DNA of 64,000 bases, taken from assembly GCF_030252345.1 (NCBI RefSeq), contig NZ_CP126980.1, positions 7,889,501 through 7,953,500 of the forward strand. Direction: 5' to 3'. Origin of the DNA: Actinoplanes oblitus (lineage in GTDB: Bacteria > Actinomycetota > Actinomycetes > Mycobacteriales > Micromonosporaceae). A model generated the notes under the pieces. It did no database searches. It was not told the origin of the DNA and saw only the letters and a list, made by a program, of their open reading frames with translations. A program made the position numbers and the translations under genes. Below, piece by piece: positions 58,941-64,000 of this stretch (the first letter of the stretch is position 1; every line of letters begins with the position of its first letter).

Positions 58941-60478
58941 TGACCGAGCGGCTGATGATCGTCGCGCCCGGCCCGACCGCCAACGGCGATCTGCATCTGG
59001 GCCATCTCGCCGGGCCGTTCCTGGCCGCCGACATCTGCGCCCGGTACGCCCGGGCCGTCGGCCAGGACGTGCTGTTCGGCACCGGGATCCACTCGACGCA
59101 GAACTACATCGTCACCACGGCCCGGCGGCTGAACGAGGTACCGGAGGAGCTGCGCGAGCGCGCCGTCGGGCTGGTCCGCGAAAGCCTCGCCACGCTGCGG
59201 GTCCAGGCCGACGGGTTCGTCACGTTCGACGACCGGTACGTCAAGACGGTCATCACCTTCTTCGAGCGCCTGCACAGCCTGGGCAAACTCCGGCTGCGGC
59301 GGGTCCGCTTCCCGTACGTGGCCCGCACCGGCGAGTACCTCACCGACGCGTACGTCCGCGGCAGCTGCCCGGTGTGCCTCGCCGACGGCTGCGCGGGTCT
59401 GTGCGAAAGCTGCGGTACCTGGGTGGCCTCGGGCGACCTGATCGAGCCGCGGTCCACGCTCGACCCCGGCGACGTGGTGGAGCTGCGCGAGGCGACCGTG
59501 CTGGTGCTCCCGGTCGAGGAGTACCGGGCGGGGCTGACCGCGTACGTCGAGAAGCACGGGTCCACGATGCGGCCGCGACTGGCCCGGATGATGGAGGAGA
59601 TGCTGTCCCGGCCGTTACCGGACTATCCGGTGACGCTGCCGATCTCCTGGGGCATCCCGGCGCCGTTCCCGGAGGTCGCCGGGCAGGTCATCTACTCCGA
59701 TGCCGAGACGATCGCCTGGAGCATGCGGTGCACCGCGCTGGCGGCGGAGGCGCGGGGTGAGGTACCGACCGGCGAGGACGAGCTGTGGGACGCCGACGCC
59801 GACGGCCGGGTGATCTACTTCTTCGGCTCGGACGCCACCTACGCGTTCGTGGTGGTGGGCACCGCGATGCTGTTGGCGCTCGGCGGATACGTCCTGCCCG
59901 AGCAGTTCGTCACCAACGAGTTCTACGAGCTGGACAGCGACAAGTTCTCCACCAGCCGCGGACATCTGGTGACCGGCCGGGAGCTGGCCGCCGAGGTTCC
60001 CCGCGACCTCATCCGCTTCTACCTGGCCTCGACCGGGCCGGAGTTCCAGCGCACCAACTTCACCCGCTCCGCCATGGACCGGGTGACCGGGCAACGGCTG
60101 GTCGAGCCGTGGAACCGGGTCGCCGAGAGGGTCAACGCCCTGGCCGGGCGCGGACCACTTCCGGTGTCGCAGGCCTCTCGGGACCGGGCGCTGCTGATGA
60201 TGCGGCGGTTCGGCGGGGACCTCGCGCCGCGCCGGTTCAGCGTCAGCGCGGCCGCGTTCACCCTGACCGAGCAGCTGTCCCGGCTGGACCGGTGGGAGAC
60301 CGGCGCCGACGACGCCGGCGACTTCTGCCACGAGGTCGAGATGTTCCTGCGGTGCGCCGCGCCGATCCTCGTCGATCTGGCGGAGCAGGCGTTGCCGGAC
60401 ACCACCATTCCGGACCGGCCACGGGCCACCCGGATCACTCCCCGGCCGATGCCGCTGCTCACCCTGTCGGCGGCGTGA
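58940..60478 (+). CDS. Methionyl-tRNA-synthetase-like enzyme, candidate hydrazine-synthetase ligase
   Basis: A 512-residue class I synthetase homologue. It has PTANGDLHLGH (HIGH box, 12-22), the zinc knuckle CPVC...CESC (Cys143, 146, 155 and 158) and KFSTS at 335-339 in place of KMSKS. It lacks an extended anticodon-binding or tRNA-binding extension and is shorter than many MetRS. In Spb40-type hydrazine synthetases this domain joins an amino acid (glycine or glutamate) to N6-hydroxylysine, and a fused cupin forms the N-N bond. No cupin is present here. It is coupled to the hydroxylase upstream (TGATG) and the oxidase downstream (GTGA), so it is not the housekeeping MetRS. Confidence 0.82.
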   Translation: MTERLMIVAPGPTANGDLHLGHLAGPFLAADICARYARAVGQDVLFGTGIHSTQNYIVTTARRLNEVPEELRERAVGLVRESLATLRVQADGFVTFDDRYVKTVITFFERLHSLGKLRLRRVRFPYVARTGEYLTDAYVRGSCPVCLADGCAGLCESCGTWVASGDLIEPRSTLDPGDVVELREATVLVLPVEEYRAGLTAYVEKHGSTMRPRLARMMEEMLSRPLPDYPVTLPISWGIPAPFPEVAGQVIYSDAETIAWSMRCTALAAEARGEVPTGEDELWDADADGRVIYFFGSDATYAFVVVGTAMLLALGGYVLPEQFVTNEFYELDSDKFSTSRGHLVTGRELAAEVPRDLIRFYLASTGPEFQRTNFTRSAMDRVTGQRLVEPWNRVAERVNALAGRGPLPVSQASRDRALLMMRRFGGDLAPRRFSVSAAAFTLTEQLSRLDRWETGADDAGDFCHEVEMFLRCAAPILVDLAEQALPDTTIPDRPRATRITPRPMPLLTLSAA

Positions 60479-61533
60479 CCATCGTGGCCGGGACTCGCCG
60501 GGTGCTCGTCGTCGGTGCCGGGGTGACCGGTCTGCTGACCGCTGTCGCCTGTGCCCGCGCCGGGTACCGGGTGACGGTGCTGGACCGGGGCGGCACCCCG
60601 GATCCCGGGGCCGCCTCGTACGACCAGCACCGCGCGTTCCGGGCGTTCGTCGCCGGCGATCCGCGGGCGACCGGGCAGCTGCTCACGGCCCGCCGTCGCT
60701 GGCGGGAACTGGAGGGTTTGCTCGGCGGCACGTTGTTCCGCCGGGTCGGTGTGGTCACCTGCCGGCCGCGCGACCAGGTGGACGCGCTGGCCGCCGAGGC
60801 GACAGCGGCCGGCGCCGCGGTCGACGTCGTCGACCCGGGCGAACTGCCGCACATGGTCTTTCCGGCCGGCTCGGTGGGTCTGCGGGAACACGGCGCCGGG
60901 GTGCTGCTCGCCGCCCGGGTGTTGCGCGCCGCGGCCCGCTGGCTCGCCGGGCAGGACACCGTACAGCTGTGTCCGGGCCAGGCGGTCTCCTCTGTCGACA
61001 CTCAGGCGGGCCAGGTCCGGCTCGCCTCCGGGCGGGTCCTCGGCGCCGATCTGATCCTGGTGGCGGCCGGCGCCTGGACCCGCGACCTGGTCGACAGCCC
61101 GGTGGTGCTGTACCGGCAGACGATGGTGTACCTGCGCCCGCCGGACGACCTGATGGACTGGTGGAACGGTGCCCCGGCGGCCGGTGGGCTCGGCCCGGAC
61201 CGGCGGGCCTGGCTGTTGCCGTCCGGTGCCGGGACCCTGCTCAAGCTCAGCACGGACGCGGTGTGCCGTGAGGTGAGCACCGTCCGGCCGGACGACCCGG
61301 CGCCTCGGTGGGCGCAGCGGGTGCTCGCCGCCCGGATCGTGCGCGACGCCGGCCGGTACACCGTCGTCGGCGTGAAGGACTGCCACTACGCCGCGGCGGC
61401 GGCCGGCGGCGGGGCGCTGCTCGCCCGGGCCGGCCCGACCGTGTGGTCGCGCGCCGCGTGCGGCGGCAGCGGTTTCACCACGGCGCCGCTGGTCGCCGAC
61501 CGCATCGTCCGGGCCCTGACCGAGGCCCTGTGA
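60475..61533 (+). CDS. DAO-type FAD oxidase, Spb39-like
   Basis: A 352-residue flavoprotein with FAD motif VLVVGAGVTGLLTAVACARAGYRVTVLD at the N-terminus, a middle substrate domain (VYLRPPDDLMDWWNG) and a C-terminal FAD-contact region (AACGGSGFTTAPLVADRIVRAL). The GTG overlaps the MetRS-like stop (GTGA). In the s56-p1 and triacsin pathways a similar oxidase cleaves the lysine side from the N-N adduct, releasing hydrazinoacetic acid and an aldehyde. The gene order here supports the same step; the amino acid attached is not known. Confidence 0.82.
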   Translation: MTIVAGTRRVLVVGAGVTGLLTAVACARAGYRVTVLDRGGTPDPGAASYDQHRAFRAFVAGDPRATGQLLTARRRWRELEGLLGGTLFRRVGVVTCRPRDQVDALAAEATAAGAAVDVVDPGELPHMVFPAGSVGLREHGAGVLLAARVLRAAARWLAGQDTVQLCPGQAVSSVDTQAGQVRLASGRVLGADLILVAAGAWTRDLVDSPVVLYRQTMVYLRPPDDLMDWWNGAPAAGGLGPDRRAWLLPSGAGTLLKLSTDAVCREVSTVRPDDPAPRWAQRVLAARIVRDAGRYTVVGVKDCHYAAAAAGGGALLARAGPTVWSRAACGGSGFTTAPLVADRIVRALTEAL

Positions 61534-61570
61534 AAAGCCCCGTGACCACGAGTCAGACAGGAGCGCACCC

Positions 61571-62833
61571 GTGAGCGGCAACCCACAACTGGGAGTCATC
61601 GCCACCCTGCGAATCACCCCCACCCCGGTCCGGCATCTCCTCGCCGGTGTGTTCATCAACCAGCTCGGTGCGTTCGTCCAGACCTTCCTGGTCCTGTACC
61701 TGGCGTTCCGCGGCCAGTCGGCGGGCGCGGCCGCCCTGTGCCTGGCCGCTTACAGCGTCGGCGCCATCTTCGGCACGATGCTCGGCGGCGAACTCACCCA
61801 CCGCGTCGGCGCGCGGCTGACCATCGTCACCGCGATGGCCGTCGCCGGCCCGACGGTGTGGCTGATCCCGTGGATCACCCACACCGGCGTCCTGCCCGCG
61901 CTGATGGTCGTGGTAGCGCTCGCCGGCCTGGCCACCCAGGCCTACCGCCCCGCCGCCGCGGTGATGATCAGCGACCTCATGCCGGAAGAACACCAGGTGA
62001 TGGCGTTCTCGATGATGCGGACCGCGCTGAACCTCGGAGCCGCCCTCGCACCGCTCATCGCCGCCGGGCTCATCCTCGTCGACTGGGACCTGCTCTACTG
62101 GTTCGACGGCGCCACCGCGCTGCTGTACGCGGCGTTCGCCTTCTTCGTGCTCCCCCGCGCCATCGGTCTGACCCCGGACAGCGAGCCGGAGACCGGCGCG
62201 GCACCGAAAGCCACCGGCCGCGAGGTCTACGCCCTGCTGGTACGCGACAGCAGGTTCCTGTGCTACCTGGCCGCGGTCTTCCTCGGCACGATCGCCTACA
62301 CCCAGTCGACCAGCGCCCTGCCCCTGGCGATCGTGGCCGAGCACTACCCGGCCGCCCTGTACAGCGCGGTCCTGACCGTATCGTCGCTGGTCGTCATCCT
62401 CGCCCAGCTGAAGATCACCACGTACGTCACCCGGCTGCCGAAAACCGTGGCCGTGGGCCTCGGGCACCTGATCGACTCGATCGGGCTGGCGGTGCTCGTC
62501 CTGGCCGCCTGGTGGGGCGGGATCTTCGTCATCGGCGTCGTGCTGTCGGTGGGCGGCCTGATGATCGCCGGCCCGAACATGTTCGCCCATCCCGCCACGT
62601 TCCACCCCGTGGTCAAGGCCCGGTACATCGCCACCATGCAATCGGTCGCCGGGCTCGCCACCACGATCGGGCCGCTGTTCGGCGTCCTCACCTGGCACGC
62701 GCTCGGCAGCCCGTTCTGGCTGCTGTGCGCCCTGATCAACGGCGTCGCCGGGGTCCTCGCCGTCCTCGCGCTGCGCGGCACCGCCGAACCGGCCCCAGCC
62801 CTCGCGACCGAGACCGCAGGAGAGTCCTCATGA
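61571..62833 (+). CDS. MFS transporter, likely product exporter
   Basis: A 420-residue membrane protein with 12 helices, from HLLAGVFINQLGAFVQTFLVLYLAF onward. Motif A-like GGELTHRVGARLT follows helix 2. The C-terminal half begins after a central loop at ~200-220. AGGAG precedes GTG 61571. It is followed by the ATP-grasp gene with a 4-bp overlap (ATGA). In this operon it most likely exports the product and gives self-resistance. Confidence 0.85.
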   Translation: MSGNPQLGVIATLRITPTPVRHLLAGVFINQLGAFVQTFLVLYLAFRGQSAGAAALCLAAYSVGAIFGTMLGGELTHRVGARLTIVTAMAVAGPTVWLIPWITHTGVLPALMVVVALAGLATQAYRPAAAVMISDLMPEEHQVMAFSMMRTALNLGAALAPLIAAGLILVDWDLLYWFDGATALLYAAFAFFVLPRAIGLTPDSEPETGAAPKATGREVYALLVRDSRFLCYLAAVFLGTIAYTQSTSALPLAIVAEHYPAALYSAVLTVSSLVVILAQLKITTYVTRLPKTVAVGLGHLIDSIGLAVLVLAAWWGGIFVIGVVLSVGGLMIAGPNMFAHPATFHPVVKARYIATMQSVAGLATTIGPLFGVLTWHALGSPFWLLCALINGVAGVLAVLALRGTAEPAPALATETAGESS

Positions 62834-64000
62834 GCTTCCCGCCCGAGGCCGGCCGGCCGGTGCTGGTCGTCGGCTACGTCGGCGTCACCCTGGCCGCCGT
62901 CGCCCGCTTCCAGGCGGCCGGTTCGGTCATCTACGTCGAGGAACCCGACGTCATCCGCAAGCGCGCCGTCCGCGCGCACCTCGACGGCGTCCCGTTCGTC
63001 AACGACCTGATCGCCTGGGAGTACCTCCGGCCGGGAGCGGCCGACGAGTTCTTCGACGCCCATCCCGGCCTGGACCCGGTGGCGGTCATCCCGGCCATCG
63101 AATACGCCACCACGTTCGCCGCCCGCCTCAGCGAACGCTACGGCCTCCCCGGCGCGGGCCTGCGGGCCGCCGAGATCATGCGGGACAAGCTCACGCTGCG
63201 CGAGGTGACCCGGGCGGCGGGGATCGTCAACCCGGCCAGTGCCGAGGTCACCGGCCCGGACGACGTGACGGCGTTCCTGGCCGGGCGGACCGGGCCGGTG
63301 GTGCTCAAGCCGGCCAACCGCCAGGCCTCGGTGGGCACCGAGGTGATCCACGATCCGGGTGACGTCGCGGCGGTCTGGGAGCGCTGCGGCCGGCAGGACG
63401 AGGGCATCTTCGTGCCCGACCGGCCGATGGACGTCCGCATGCTGGTCGAGGAGTACGTCGCCGGCGACGAGTACAGCGTCGAGATGCTCGTCCGCGACGG
63501 CGTACCACTGTTCACCAACGTGACGGGCAAGCAGCTGTGCCCGGGGCCGCGGCCGGTGGAGCTGGCCCACGTCGTCCCGGCGGACCTCCCCCCGGAGGTC
63601 GCCGCACTGCTCGGCTCGCACACCACCGGCGTCGTCGCGGCCACCGGTTTCGGCACCGGGATCGTGCACTGCGAATGGATCCTCACGGACGGCACGCCGT
63701 ACCTGGTGGAGTGCGCCGGCCGGCTGCCCGGCGACGGGATCGTCGACCTCATCGCGGCCGCGTACCGGATGGACCTGCTGCGCAGCTACTACGCCTTGAT
63801 GAGCGGGGCCGACGTCACGGCCGGCCTGCCGCGGCGGGCGGCCGGCGGTGCCGCGGTGCACTTCGTGACCGCCGCGCCCGGTCTGGTCGAGCAGGTCAGC
63901 GGGGTCGAGGACGCCCGCGCCGTCGACGGGGTGTTCCTGGTCCAGGTCACCGCCGGGCCCGGGGACCGGGTCCCCGCCCTGCGCAGCTCCTGGGACCGGG
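62830..64000 (+). CDS. ATP-grasp ligase (partial)
   Basis: About 390 residues are visible; the gene runs off the right edge. The N-terminal domain (VLVVGYVGVTLAAVARFQ) is followed by the ATP-grasp fold: VVLKPANRQASVGTEVI (~155-175, lysine and glycine loop), MLVEEYVAGDEYSVEMLV (~210) and CEWILTDGTPYLVECAGRLPGDGI (~275-300, metal-binding residues). It is of the carboxylate-amine ligase type (L-amino acid ligase and similar), forming amide bonds from free acids with ATP. It could join a hydrazino or amino acid to another amino acid. AGGAGAG precedes ATG, which overlaps the MFS stop. Confidence 0.85.
   Translation, partial: MSFPPEAGRPVLVVGYVGVTLAAVARFQAAGSVIYVEEPDVIRKRAVRAHLDGVPFVNDLIAWEYLRPGAADEFFDAHPGLDPVAVIPAIEYATTFAARLSERYGLPGAGLRAAEIMRDKLTLREVTRAAGIVNPASAEVTGPDDVTAFLAGRTGPVVLKPANRQASVGTEVIHDPGDVAAVWERCGRQDEGIFVPDRPMDVRMLVEEYVAGDEYSVEMLVRDGVPLFTNVTGKQLCPGPRPVELAHVVPADLPPEVAALLGSHTTGVVAATGFGTGIVHCEWILTDGTPYLVECAGRLPGDGIVDLIAAAYRMDLLRSYYALMSGADVTAGLPRRAAGGAAVHFVTAAPGLVEQVSGVEDARAVDGVFLVQVTAGPGDRVPALRSSWDR

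Noticed and set aside
58940..60478. Housekeeping methionyl-tRNA synthetase
   Set aside because: KMSKS is altered, and it is coupled on both sides to an N-hydroxylase and an oxidase.

Overview
The window is high-GC DNA (roughly 70% or more) with dense gene packing, GTGA/ATGA gene overlaps, many GTG starts, FtsX-type ABC permeases, a SARP regulator with NB-ARC and TPR domains, and several apparently leaderless promoters. This points to a filamentous actinomycete, most likely of the Micromonosporaceae (Actinoplanes-like). That placement is inferred from gene style, not from a marker gene. No tRNA, rRNA, CRISPR array or complete insertion sequence was recognised.

Layout. 1-4.3 kb: a galactoside uptake and hydrolysis operon (two sugar ABC permeases, GH42 beta-galactosidase) with a divergent LacI regulator and two palindromic operators. 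4.3-14.9 kb: mixed genes including an ABC ATPase remnant, an SGNH hydrolase, a Ser/Thr kinase, a hybrid histidine kinase, a divergent PRPP synthetase, an orphan ABC ATPase and a DUF4142 protein. 15.2-28 kb: an ABC export operon with two tandem copies of a two-permease module around one ATPase. 28-33 kb: CorA, PnuC, BenE, and an MFS pump with its TetR regulator. 33.7-43.8 kb: an aminotransferase, an FAD monooxygenase with TetR, a tandem paralogue pair, a FabR-like TetR with paired operators, small membrane proteins, and a large protein of Cys-bearing repeats. 44.3-48.5 kb: an exopolysaccharide operon (small membrane protein, processive GT2 synthase, polysaccharide deacetylase, nucleotide-sugar dehydrogenase) closed by a 17-bp-stem terminator. 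48.5-52 kb: a membrane protein, a DAO-family oxidase with divergent LysR, and a SecD-P1-like protein.

52.4-64 kb is the most interesting part: a natural-product locus that continues past the window edge. A SARP regulator is translationally coupled to a 75-residue peptide, followed by a radical SAM enzyme of the RiPP C-methyltransferase type. After a strong hairpin come five TTCC direct repeats at about 11-12 bp spacing, resembling SARP sites. Then a tightly coupled operon encodes a lysine/ornithine N-hydroxylase, a stand-alone methionyl-tRNA-synthetase-like protein, a DAO-type FAD oxidase, an MFS exporter and an ATP-grasp ligase. Hydroxylase, MetRS-like protein and oxidase form the known triad that makes N-N bonds (s56-p1, triacsin and pyrazofurin type), but here the MetRS-like protein has no cupin domain and the neighbour is a RiPP-type enzyme. 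A hydrazine-containing peptide-like product is a reasonable hypothesis.

Two arrays of one 63-bp tandem repeat family lie in non-coding gaps at about 9.5 kb and 33.4 kb, with related upstream flanks. An 86-bp inverted-repeat element bounded by TA, MITE-like, sits at 27,971-28,056 and supplies the end of corA.
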